DNA from: Peribacillus muralis
Lineage (GTDB): Bacteria; Bacillota; Bacilli; Bacillales; DSM-1321
NCBI RefSeq assembly: GCF_001645685.2
Contig: NZ_CP017080.1
Location: 858,001 to 922,000, forward strand
Direction of reading: 5' to 3'
Length of the DNA: 64,000 nucleotides
The translations under genes were made by a program, and so were the position numbers. Of this stretch, positions 7,917-15,619 are shown one piece after another (the stretch's first letter is position 1; every line of letters starts with the position of its first letter). The notes under the pieces were generated by a model. The model saw only the letters and a program-made list of their open reading frames with translations. It was not told the origin of the DNA and searched no databases.

Positions 7917-9641
7917 CTATCGAAGTAGGTTTGTTTTGGCAAGCTCAATCAATTTATTACCATCACCATTCAGAACTGCCTTGACCATCCATAATGTGAA
8001 ACCTTGCGCCTGGTCAAATTCGATTCTTGGTGGAAGGGATATTTCCTGACGATTCACAAGTACATCCAATAGTACAGGTCCATCGTGTTCAAAAGCCCGC
8101 TTCAGTGAATCCTGGAGGTCTGCCGGGTCCTCAACACGTATACCCATGATACCCATTGCTTCGGCAACGGCTGCCAGATTCGGGTTTTTAAGCTCTGTAC
8201 CTGTTTCCAGATAGCCTGCTGCCTTCATTTCCAATTCGACAAAACTTAGCGCACTGTTATTGAATACGATGATCTTTACGGGGAGGTTATGCTGTTGTAG
8301 CGTCAGCATATCTCCCATTAACATGGAAAGTCCTCCGTCCCCGGAAAGGGCAATGACTTGCCTGCCTGAATCGAAGCATTGTGCCCCGATTGCTTGCGGT
8401 AAGGCATTTGCCATCGAACCGTGGTTAAAAGATCCCAATAATCTTCTTTTTCCATTCATTTCGAGGTATCTGGCTGCCCACAAGGTAGGTGTACCGACGT
8501 CACAGGTGAAGATGGCATCCTCGCTGGCAAGGTCACTGACCATTTTCGTTAAATATTGAGGGTGAATGGGTGTGTGGCCTGGTTTTCCTACCGCAAGTTC
8601 ATCAAGTCCTTCGCGGACATTTTTATAATGATCGACAAATTTATCTAAGTGTCGCGAGCTATGTGTCTCGGTTAGGTAAGGAAGCAAGCCTTCTACCGTA
8701 TTCTTGATATCACCGCATAGCCCTAACGTCAAATTTGCCCGGCGTCCAAGATGCTCAGCCCTAAGGTCAACCTGGAGGATATGAGCCTTCTTGGGAAAGA
8801 ATTGTCGATAGGGAAAGTCGGTGCCGAGCATCAACAATACATTACAATCCATCATTGCGTGATAGCCGGAAGAGTACCCGATCAGGCCCGTAAGACCTAC
8901 AGAGTAAGGATTATCATATTCAAGATGCTCCTTACCTCTAAGGGCGATGACCATCGGCGACTTCAACCGATCACAGAGTTCCATCAGCTGTGGGTGTGCG
9001 CCTTCACAGCCTGCACCGCATAATAATGTAATTCGCTTGCCGTGATTTAAATATTCTGCAAGTTTTTTCAATTCAGCATCGGATGGTCGGACATACGGTT
9101 CCGTTACATGAACTACTTTTTCCGGGACGGTTTCACTGTCAGGCATAGCAGCTACATCTCCCGGAAGAACCAAAACGGATACGCCCTTTCTTGAAACTGC
9201 ATGCTGCATCGCAATTGTGACCATACGAGGCATATGTTCGGGCTTCGAAACCACCTCACTGAAGTGGCTGCATTCCTTGAAAATCTGTTCAGGATGCGTC
9301 TGCTGGAAATACTCGCTGCCTATTTCATTGCTTGGAATATGGGCCGCGATAGCCAAAACGGGAATCCGGCTACGATGGCAATCATACAAACCATTGATAA
9401 GATGAAGATTCCCAGGGCCGCTGCTGCCTGCGCAAACGGCGATGCTGCCACTCAAGAAGGAATCTGAACCTGCGGCAAATGCCGCTACTTCTTCATGACG
9501 GACCCCAATCCACTCAATTTTGCCGGAGCGCCTGATGGAATCGAGAACGGCATTCAAGGAATCTCCAACAATCCCATAAATCCTTTTCACACCTGCTTGT
9601 AATAATGATTCAATTAATAAGTCTGCGATTGTTTGCTTCAT
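7917..9641 (-). CDS. ydaP: Pyruvate oxidase-like thiamine-diphosphate enzyme (PoxB/YdaP type)
   Basis: Thiamine-diphosphate-dependent flavoenzyme of the pyruvate oxidase/acetolactate synthase superfamily, most like PoxB/YdaP, which decarboxylates pyruvate to acetate and passes electrons to quinone or oxygen. The N-terminal pyrimidine-binding domain has RRSGKIEWIGVRHEEVAAFA with the catalytic Glu. The central FAD-binding-like domain follows. The C-terminal domain carries the pyrophosphate motif GDGGLSMLMGDMLTL...NN (about residues 430-460). Length 574 matches YdaP. TAAGGAGGA precedes the ATG. An MFS gene lies 46 bases upstream on the same strand, so the two may be cotranscribed. Acetolactate synthase or a related decarboxylase is the main alternative, but the length and HEEVAAF context favour pyruvate oxidase. 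Confidence 0.85.
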   Translation of the reverse strand: MKQTIADLLIESLLQAGVKRIYGIVGDSLNAVLDSIRRSGKIEWIGVRHEEVAAFAAGSDSFLSGSIAVCAGSSGPGNLHLINGLYDCHRSRIPVLAIAAHIPSNEIGSEYFQQTHPEQIFKECSHFSEVVSKPEHMPRMVTIAMQHAVSRKGVSVLVLPGDVAAMPDSETVPEKVVHVTEPYVRPSDAELKKLAEYLNHGKRITLLCGAGCEGAHPQLMELCDRLKSPMVIALRGKEHLEYDNPYSVGLTGLIGYSSGYHAMMDCNVLLMLGTDFPYRQFFPKKAHILQVDLRAEHLGRRANLTLGLCGDIKNTVEGLLPYLTETHSSRHLDKFVDHYKNVREGLDELAVGKPGHTPIHPQYLTKMVSDLASEDAIFTCDVGTPTLWAARYLEMNGKRRLLGSFNHGSMANALPQAIGAQCFDSGRQVIALSGDGGLSMLMGDMLTLQQHNLPVKIIVFNNSALSFVELEMKAAGYLETGTELKNPNLAAVAEAMGIMGIRVEDPADLQDSLKRAFEHDGPVLLDVLVNRQEISLPPRIEFDQAQGFTLWMVKAVLNGDGNKLIELAKTNLLR

Positions 9642-9687
9642 TCTTTTCCTCCTTAAGAGATAAAAATGTTAGTAACGGTTTCCCTTG

Positions 9688-10863
9688 CTAGCGTTTTGGC
9701 GGCTTCACTCTGAGAGCAATGATGAAAGACACGACGCATAATACCGCTATGATCATGAATGTCGGCCTAAATCCATTGATGATGGCAGCGATAAACGAGC
9801 CGGAAAGGGCACCAAGGCCAAAACCTTGATATACGATACTATAATTTTTGCTGTGGTTTTTTAAACCGAAAAAATCACCAACAATTGCAGGAAAGACGGT
9901 AATATTCCCTCCAAAGCAAAAGGCGATGCCCGCTACACAAGCGAAGAATAGACCGTAGCTGATATTCCCAAGGGTCAATACAAGAACTGCGGCAGCGGTG
10001 ACCAGGAAACTGAAGGCAATCACCTTCATCCGGCTGATTTTATCAGAAAGGGCTCCCAATATCAGACGTCCGATCGTGTTGAAGATGGCAATCATGGCTA
10101 CGGCATTCGCGGCAGTGACCGCATCCAATCCAGCCAATTGGACACCTACATCCTTCGCGATGCTAATTAAATAAAGTCCGCTCATGCAAGCGGTAAAAAA
10201 CATGACAAACAATAGATATACCTCTTTAGTCCGCATCATTTCCTTGACTGTGTAATTATTCGAGTTTGAAAGTGAGGACGCATCAGTTCCAGCTGGCTCC
10301 GGCGCCTCCCGTACAAAACGCGAACCAATCAGCACCATGGCCATTACAATGATTCCCCAGTACATGAAGGTCTGTGAGACACCGACGTTATTTAATAACC
10401 ATGTGTTGATATATTTAAATAACAAGCTCCCCATACCGTAAGCTGAAACGGAAATTCCTGAAATCAGTCCTTTGCGCTCAGGAAACCACTTTATAAGATT
10501 GGACAATGATGTTATGTAGGCCAAGCCGTCCGCGAATCCGACAACAACCCCTGCGGTGATGTATAAAACCAATAAGGATGAAACGAATGAACTGGCGATC
10601 AATCCAGTACCAAGCACGATTCCCGCTATAGCCACAAGGGAACGGAGCCCCCATTTTTCCTGCAATCTACCGGCAAAGAGGGTTGCCACTGCCAATGCAA
10701 AGCTTGTTATGGAGAAGGTGATGGCGACTGAACTGAGTTTCCAGCCGAACTTGTCAGCCAAGGGCTGATTGAATAAGCTCCACGTATAAATTGTGCCCAG
10801 GCCTATTTGGATGATGATCGTACCAAACACAATCAAACCTGTATTTACTCTTCGATCAGGAAT
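9688..10863 (-). CDS. OFA-type major facilitator transporter, apparent ATT start
   Basis: Twelve-helix MFS transporter of the oxalate:formate antiporter-like (OFA) family. Signatures are IQIGLGTIYTWSLFNQPLADKFGW, a charged loop AGRLQEKWG, GFADGLAYITSLSNLIKWFPERKGLISG and a C-terminal GGNITVFPAIVGDFFG (each split by the usual loops). The substrate is probably a small carboxylate or an anion exchanged for one; pairing with the pyruvate-oxidase-like gene makes a monocarboxylate attractive but unproven. The first annotatable start (TTG 10836) has no ribosome binding site. AAAGGAGG lies seven bases in front of an in-frame ATT at 10863, giving (M)PDRRVNTGLIVFG as in homologs. Confidence 0.82.
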   Translation of the reverse strand: MPDRRVNTGLIVFGTIIIQIGLGTIYTWSLFNQPLADKFGWKLSSVAITFSITSFALAVATLFAGRLQEKWGLRSLVAIAGIVLGTGLIASSFVSSLLVLYITAGVVVGFADGLAYITSLSNLIKWFPERKGLISGISVSAYGMGSLLFKYINTWLLNNVGVSQTFMYWGIIVMAMVLIGSRFVREAPEPAGTDASSLSNSNNYTVKEMMRTKEVYLLFVMFFTACMSGLYLISIAKDVGVQLAGLDAVTAANAVAMIAIFNTIGRLILGALSDKISRMKVIAFSFLVTAAAVLVLTLGNISYGLFFACVAGIAFCFGGNITVFPAIVGDFFGLKNHSKNYSIVYQGFGLGALSGSFIAAIINGFRPTFMIIAVLCVVSFIIALRVKPPKR

Positions 10864-11130
10864 ATTTTTTCCTCCTTTCAGTGAAGCAATTGGAGAATAA
10901 CTTCTAGAATGCTTTTATTATGACCATCATGAATGTAATACTATTCGTGGTTATCGAGGGAGCGTGAAAAGGGAAGGGCAGCATTGTCCCAACAATTTTG
11001 TGGTTATATACGAATTGTAAGGAAAGCTTGTCAAACGCTTTCAAAACAGGACAATGGTCGGAAGGGGATTATAAGGGCTGAGGGGAAGTAGTTTAGGTGG
11101 TTAAGATGCACAAAAAAAGGAGATGGTTCC

Positions 11131-11616
11131 ATGAAGAAAATACTCACTAGTTTGGTAGTATTAACAATGGCCCTAGGGATATCTATTTCCACCGCATCCG
11201 CATCCGCCGGAGGATTCCACCATCCCGATAGCTGGGATAAAAATTCTATTTTGCGTAAGGACACTCATGGGGTGGAGGTCAGAAACATGCAGTATATCCT
11301 GAATGTCTTGGGGTTTTATACCGATTCAGCGGTCGTTGACGTGGATGGGATATTCGGACCGAAAACCGAAGCGGGTGTAAGGAAATATCAAAAACAAAAC
11401 AACCTGAAAGCGGATGGTGTGGTTGGGCCCAGGACGTGGGACAGCTTTTCGCAATACATTAAGAAAAATGGCAAAAACACCTATGGAGCAGGTGGTAACA
11501 TGGGACTGAGAATGAAATGGCAGTACGACGACTCATCCTATACATCCGGATCCAAAGCTTATATTTACGGTAATGGAGATACATTAAGCGACCAATACCG
11601 CTTGTATGCGAATTGA
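11131..11616 (+). CDS. Secreted peptidoglycan-binding (PG_binding_1) protein
   Basis: Exported protein of 161 residues. It has a signal peptide at 1-26 (MKKILTSLVVLTMALG... ending around ASA) followed by one PG_binding_1 domain at about 45-105. That domain has the typical GVEVRNMQYILN, VDGIFGPKTEAGVRKYQ and LKADGVVGPRTWDSF. The remaining 45 residues (KKNGKNTYGAGGN...) are a short polar tail without a catalytic domain, so it likely binds cell wall rather than hydrolysing it. AAAGGAGATGG precedes the ATG. The gene stands alone with its own terminator. Confidence 0.85.
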   Translation: MKKILTSLVVLTMALGISISTASASAGGFHHPDSWDKNSILRKDTHGVEVRNMQYILNVLGFYTDSAVVDVDGIFGPKTEAGVRKYQKQNNLKADGVVGPRTWDSFSQYIKKNGKNTYGAGGNMGLRMKWQYDDSSYTSGSKAYIYGNGDTLSDQYRLYAN

Positions 11617-11624
11617 TAAAATGT

Positions 11625-11664
11625 AAGGAAAAACGTGACCGCATAGGCACGTTTTTCCTTTTTC
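11625..11664 (+). terminator. Terminator after the peptidoglycan-binding protein gene
   Basis: AAGGAAAAACGTG pairs with CACGTTTTTCCTT around a ten-base loop, followed by TTTCG. It begins eight bases after the stop. Confidence 0.85.
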
Positions 11665-11801
11665 GTTCACGAATTGCTTGTACATGATAATCAAAAAATA
11701 ACCGTATTAAATGGATATTTATGTTAAAATACATATGATTTGTAATGGGATGTACTTAAAGGAGCATAGAAGTTCAGTTTCTGAAAGTAGGGGGTGATAT
11801 C

Positions 11802-11984
11802 ATATTTAAAGAAAGCATCAGATTTCCGTTAATATATAATGTTGTATTATCCGTATGGCAATTCATTGCTTACAATGAGGTTGAATGGAAAGAAAATATA
11901 TTGACCGGTTTTTTCATGTTCTTGATTATCTTGTTATTTAAATGGTCGGCAATTCCATATAAGTGGAATAAGGACAAACAATGA
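11802..11984 (+). CDS. Small membrane protein, apparent ATA start
   Basis: Unrecognised protein of about 60 residues, too short for ordinary ORF calling. Reading from the ATA at 11802 it begins FKESIRFPLIYNVVLSVWQF and has two hydrophobic segments (about residues 8-21 and 33-46). It ends in a basic tail WSAIPYKWNKDK. An AGGGGGTGAT ribosome binding site ends a few bases in front of the ATA, exactly where an ATG would be expected, and no ATG/GTG/TTG lies in this frame at the proper distance. It is either a non-canonical start or a gene whose start has mutated. Function unknown. Confidence 0.5.
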   Translation: MFKESIRFPLIYNVVLSVWQFIAYNEVEWKENILTGFFMFLIILLFKWSAIPYKWNKDKQ

Positions 11985-12178
11985 GTACGTATACATAATC
12001 ATTTCCTGGCTCATTTTATGTGATTTTTTGTCAGATGATCACCGGTGCCCCAAGTTACGCTAAGCTGGGCATTTGTATTTCTTTCAGAACCCAAATCTTG
12101 CGCTCTGGCTTGTTCATGTGTATAAAAAGGCAAAGTTTTGTTATGATTAAAAGAATTGAAAATCGGAGGTGCTTACCG

Positions 12179-12742
12179 GTGGGAAAGAGTGCTTTAATGA
12201 TCATTGATGTGCAAACGGCCGTCATGGAAGAAAGCTATAAACGCGATAAGGTAATTGATAATATCAACCATTTAATACATCGTGCAAGAGGGCAGCAAAT
12301 ACCGATCATCTATATTCAACACGAATCCGAAGAAGGGCCGATGAAAAAGGGAGAACCTGGGTGGAAGCTTCACCCAGGGCTTGAGACCCCACTTCATCAA
12401 GAGGTGACCATCTTCAAACGTGTACCGAATTCGTTTAGCCACACCGCATTAAAACAAACACTCGACAAGCAAGGCGTAACACAGCTTTATATTTGTGGCG
12501 CACAGACGGAATACTGTGTTGATTCCACATGTCGCGGAGCCTTTGATTTAGACTATGATGTCACCCTTGTCTCGGATGCCCACACAACGAATGATGCAGA
12601 TCATCTGTCAGCTCCGCGCATCATCGAACATGTCCATGAGACGTTAAAGAACTTTTGGAGTCCAAATGCGAAGATCCGTTTGAAAAAATCGACAGAACTT
12701 GATTGGATGCAAAGCGAAATCAAAAGTGAACCATTGATCTGA
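12179..12742 (+). CDS. Isochorismatase-family cysteine hydrolase
   Basis: Isochorismatase-like hydrolase of 187 residues (the family includes nicotinamidases and other amidases). The catalytic triad is visible: Asp in ALMIIDVQTAVME (about residue 10), a Lys in the TIFKRVPNSFSHT segment (about 85) and Cys in ICGAQTEYCVDSTCRGAF (about 118). The start is moved to the GTG at 12179, because GGAGGTG lies seven bases in front and the conserved domain begins at once (MGKSALMIIDVQ). The frame is open further upstream but without homologous sequence. Stand-alone gene; the substrate cannot be predicted. Confidence 0.85.
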   Translation: MGKSALMIIDVQTAVMEESYKRDKVIDNINHLIHRARGQQIPIIYIQHESEEGPMKKGEPGWKLHPGLETPLHQEVTIFKRVPNSFSHTALKQTLDKQGVTQLYICGAQTEYCVDSTCRGAFDLDYDVTLVSDAHTTNDADHLSAPRIIEHVHETLKNFWSPNAKIRLKKSTELDWMQSEIKSEPLI

Positions 12743-12775
12743 ATCAAATGCACAAATTCATGTTCGACGAAAAAT

Positions 12776-13010
12776 AGAGGTGGGAATGTTCTTGGTCATA
12801 TCAAAGGCAATAGGGCTTTTCACTTCGGAGCTAAGTCAATTTCCAGACGGAATTTGGGATTGTAGCTATGGCTCATAATCTAATGAAGGTAGCTGGATTA
12901 CATCAGTTACTTTCAATGAATATTCATATAACTAGAAAAAAGGTGAAGAAAAACGAGCTGTTTTTCTTCACCTTTTTTCTAAGGACTAATGAGACCGCCC
13001 CATTTTTGAT
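12776..13010 (+). pseudogene. C-terminal remnant of a transposase (IS1182-like tail)
   Basis: No intact gene lies between 12743 and 13045, but translated fragments give a transposase C-terminus: VLGHIKGNRAFHFG at about 12788-12830, then after a frame change EFGIVAMAHNLMKVAGLHQ and a basic KKVKKNE / FFFTFFLR tail ending near 13000. GHIKGNR...F, followed by an EFGIVAMAHNL-type block and a KK...FF tail, is the familiar end of IS1182-like transposases. The hairpin at 12936-12979 (AAAAAGGTGAAGAAAAAC and its complement) is part of this tail and could still act as terminator for the minus-strand operon that ends at 13046. Confidence 0.7.
12936..12979 (-). terminator. Hairpin serving as likely terminator of the Fur-regulated operon
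   Basis: AAAAAAGGTGAAGAAAAAC and its complement surround a five-base loop, with A- and T-runs at both sides. It lies 65 bases past the last gene of the minus-strand operon (13046-19661). It is derived from the transposase remnant described at 12776-13010. Confidence 0.6.
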
Positions 13011-13045
13011 ATTAAGGTAATGTGTAATTTGCTAACCTTTATAAT

Positions 13046-13570
13046 CTATTTTAAGCGATTAATGATTAGTAAATCCTCAATAGGCATTTCGTATGCAAGA
13101 TTACCAAGCTCTTGTTTTAAACGTTCATTATCTTCATACTCTTCGGGAGTGAAGTCATTTTTTCGGCCTTTTTTCAAGTAATCATAGAAAATCGGTGGCA
13201 AGAAGTCTTCTTTTAATAACACTTCTACTGATTCGCCATTTTCTTTTGTGAATACATAAGCATAACCTGTAGGACGGTAGGGGTCATATTGTGCTTTTGG
13301 ATAGTTTGCATCAACAGTATATACCCCACGGGTTTTTACACGTGTTACAAATTCAAATACATCACGGAATCCTGGGCCACCATGACCGGAAAGAATCGAA
13401 ATATCTTTGCGATTTGGAATTTCATCGCCATATAATGCTTCAAATGCGGCTTCAACCACACGGAAGCCTACACCCAGTGCCATATATGCTGCGTAGCCAT
13501 GATATTTTTTAATGTCGTTGAAGGAAATCTCGATTAGATCATCACGATCATATATTTTTATTGTTCTCAT
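13046..13570 (-). CDS. FmdE-like protein
   Basis: 174-residue protein resembling the FmdE domain (PF02663-like) first seen beside molybdenum/tungsten formylmethanofuran dehydrogenases. The core is FNDIKKYHGYAAYMALGVGF (about 18-38), with the conserved His-Gly, then LSGHGGPGFRDVFEFV and RGVYTVD. The second half is charged and has no recognised motif; the zinc-ribbon cysteines found in some FmdE proteins are absent. It is the last gene of the Fur-box operon, 64 bases after its neighbour, with TAGGAGA before the ATG. In this family a metal-handling role is often assumed; association with a Fur-regulated importer fits but is inference. Confidence 0.6.
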   Translation of the reverse strand: MRTIKIYDRDDLIEISFNDIKKYHGYAAYMALGVGFRVVEAAFEALYGDEIPNRKDISILSGHGGPGFRDVFEFVTRVKTRGVYTVDANYPKAQYDPYRPTGYAYVFTKENGESVEVLLKEDFLPPIFYDYLKKGRKNDFTPEEYEDNERLKQELGNLAYEMPIEDLLIINRLK

Positions 13571-13634
13571 TGATTATTGTCTCCTAATTGGGTTAATTAT
13601 TTCTAATGATCAGTGAAGCAGTTTTATTAACATT

Positions 13635-14264
13635 CTAACAATGCTCCAGAATTTTCTTTGTAATATCCCCTTTACTAATCCATTGGAACATACCATCTAA
13701 AAATCGTTCTGTCGCTGGCATGAAATACGAACCAAAGTGATAGTCCGGGTCTAGAGTTGTAATGATCCAAGTACCTTTTGTTGATTGCTCATCAATGTAT
13801 AATACGGACCCGCCATCTATTGTTGATACAAGTGTTGTTGCATGAGCTGGGGGCCAAAATACGCCGTGTTGGTGCCATGTGCAATCTTCTAGCGTTATAT
13901 ATTCAAAAAATGGCTGTTGGGCATTTTGAACACGTAAACCACTATCTGCATTTTCTTCAATCCACCACCAGAAATTGGTTGTGCGCTCCTCCCAATTCTG
14001 GTTCGGGAGCCATTGCCAAGGTTGTGGACCAAAGGCTATAACTGTTTTCCCTTCATCAGCAAAGTCACGAATTTTTTTCGCATTTTGAAGTAATAAGTTC
14101 GAATTTAGCTGTGATGGCACAATCAGTACGTCATACGGTGATAAATTCGTCTCGGCAAAGTCAGGGAAGTAAATTAATTTATCGATGAATTGTGCATACT
14201 TCGGCTCGTGGAATGTACGAAAGTGTGATGCATGCCCACTATAAATAACTGCAATTTTTCTCAT
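13635..14264 (-). CDS. Protein of unknown function, glutamine-amidotransferase-like fold suspected (copy 2)
   Basis: About 209 residues, no confident family assignment. It starts KIAVIYSGHASHFRTF and continues with alternating strands and helices: SPYDVLIVPSQLN, IRDFADEGKTVIAFGPQPWQWLP, and late FGSYFMPATERFLDGMFQWI. This recalls ThuA/class I glutamine-amidotransferase-like proteins without an obvious catalytic Cys. It is weakly but consistently similar to the preceding gene (SPYDVLIVPSQL versus SPYNVLYITEFV; ADEGKTVIAFGPQPWQWLP versus LNNGKVVVFCGHLFRDWLP), so the pair arose by duplication. AGGAGG lies 4-7 bases before two adjacent ATG codons; the one at 14264 has the better spacing. It overlaps the previous stop codon. 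Confidence 0.6.
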   Translation of the reverse strand: MRKIAVIYSGHASHFRTFHEPKYAQFIDKLIYFPDFAETNLSPYDVLIVPSQLNSNLLLQNAKKIRDFADEGKTVIAFGPQPWQWLPNQNWEERTTNFWWWIEENADSGLRVQNAQQPFFEYITLEDCTWHQHGVFWPPAHATTLVSTIDGGSVLYIDEQSTKGTWIITTLDPDYHFGSYFMPATERFLDGMFQWISKGDITKKILEHC

Positions 14265-14878
14265 CATACTACCTCCTGTGCAACTTCTTGCTCAAGAAGT
14301 GCCAACATTTGAATTCTGATTTTACCTGTTGTTTTCTTATCGCTGTTATAACCTAATAAACTGCGTCCGGAGTGAACGATGATCGTGCCATTCGATGTAT
14401 GACGATCAATGTATGTAATGACCTTTCCATCTGTAAACGTTAAACAAACCTCTGTGTCTTTTGGAGCTCGGTAATAGCCACGTGCAAAGAATCCTGCAAC
14501 GCCTTTGTTAAAAACCATATCTTCTACTTCAACACCTTCAAAAAGTGGAGCACCAGGGACTGGCTGTACGTAATAATCTTTATAATGATTAATCTTCTTT
14601 GGCATCATCAGGGAACAGCCGGGTAACCAGTCGCGGAATAAGTGTCCGCAAAAAACAACCACTTTTCCATTATTCAAGAATTCAGAAATAACCTCCTTAT
14701 GATTCAATAAGTATTCTTGATCAACAAATTCTGTAATATATAAAACGTTATACGGAGATAATTCTGTCGTTTCCAGCTCATATTCATCAATTAGGGTTGT
14801 GTTCAATGAGTTATCCACGGGTTCTTTGATGCTAAATGCATGAGATGGGTTCAATTCTAAAATGTTTAGTTGACTCAT
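14264..14878 (-). CDS. Protein of unknown function, glutamine-amidotransferase-like fold suspected (copy 1)
   Basis: 204-residue protein, unrecognised, similar over most of its length to the next gene. Visible segments are LSPYNVLYITEFVDQEYL, EFLNNGKVVVFCGHLFRDWLPGC, a middle region VPGAPLFEGVEVEDMVFNKG and a late SNGTIIVHSGRSLLGY. It has no signal peptide, so it is cytoplasmic. It is 12 bases downstream of the ABC ATPase gene, with AGGAGGA before the ATG, and overlaps the next gene by a few bases, so translation is probably coupled. The conserved GK(V/T)V..G....WLP block in both copies is the best candidate for a functional site. Its job in the importer operon is unknown. Confidence 0.6.
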   Translation of the reverse strand: MSQLNILELNPSHAFSIKEPVDNSLNTTLIDEYELETTELSPYNVLYITEFVDQEYLLNHKEVISEFLNNGKVVVFCGHLFRDWLPGCSLMMPKKINHYKDYYVQPVPGAPLFEGVEVEDMVFNKGVAGFFARGYYRAPKDTEVCLTFTDGKVITYIDRHTSNGTIIVHSGRSLLGYNSDKKTTGKIRIQMLALLEQEVAQEVV

Positions 14879-14890
14879 TCATTCTTCCTC

Positions 14891-15619
14891 CTAGACTATA
14901 GATTTTTTTCTTTTTTCGAAGTACATGCAAGCTTCCAGAAGATTTTTTGTGTAAGGGTGCCGCGGATATTTCAATACCTCATCAGCCGTTCCACTTTCAA
15001 CAATGCTGCCCTTATCCAATACTAAAACTCGGTCTGCTACACCTTCAATGGCTTGAATACGATGTGTAATGTATAAAACACTCATATGGTAAGAGCTTTG
15101 AAATTCTTTCAGCAATTCAATTATCGTTCTTTCTGTTTGCGGATCTAACGCAGATGTTATTTCATCAGCAATTAATAGGCGCGGGTTACATAGTAATGCG
15201 CGAATGATGGCCATACGCTGCTTTTGTCCGCCAGAGCATTGACTCGGCTTATTTTTTAGAAGCTCGACTGGCAATCCTGCATGGTCCATCATCGAAGTAA
15301 TTTTCTTCAATGCTGCTTTCTTTGAATGTTTTTGTAATAAAAGCGGTTCCAACAAGCTTTGTTCCATTGACCAAAATGGATTGAAGGAGCGGTCTGGATT
15401 TTGATAAACATATTGTGTGCAGTTAATCGAGTCTTCTGCCCAGCGTATCTCGCCTTGACACGGTTCATGTAATCCAATTAATAGCTCAGCAATCGTAGAC
15501 TTGCCAGAACCCGACTCACCAAGCAAACAAATAAATTCTTCTCTTCCTACACAAAAGCTCACATCATCTAACACAACATTATTTCCGAACTTTTTACTTA
15601 AATTGCGAACCTCGAGCAT
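14891..15619 (-). CDS. ABC transporter ATPase (OppF/NikE type)
   Basis: Nucleotide-binding subunit of about 242 residues. Walker A is GESGSGKST (about residues 35-43), the signature is CSGGQKQRM, Walker B is LLIADEITSALD, and a His switch follows in LYITHRIQ. The C-terminus HPYTKNLLEA is typical of oligopeptide/nickel (Opp/Nik/Cnt) ATPases. ATG at 15619 is chosen because AGAGGAGG lies nine bases upstream; it overlaps the end of the permease-ATPase fusion gene by 26 bases. It supplies the second ATPase half of the importer, the first being fused to a permease. Confidence 0.9.
   Translation of the reverse strand: MLEVRNLSKKFGNNVVLDDVSFCVGREEFICLLGESGSGKSTIAELLIGLHEPCQGEIRWAEDSINCTQYVYQNPDRSFNPFWSMEQSLLEPLLLQKHSKKAALKKITSMMDHAGLPVELLKNKPSQCSGGQKQRMAIIRALLCNPRLLIADEITSALDPQTERTIIELLKEFQSSYHMSVLYITHRIQAIEGVADRVLVLDKGSIVESGTADEVLKYPRHPYTKNLLEACMYFEKRKKSIV

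Noticed and set aside
11029..11044. cre-like sequence TCAAACGCTTTCA upstream of the peptidoglycan-binding gene
   Set aside because: Only the right half fits the consensus; three mismatches in the left half.
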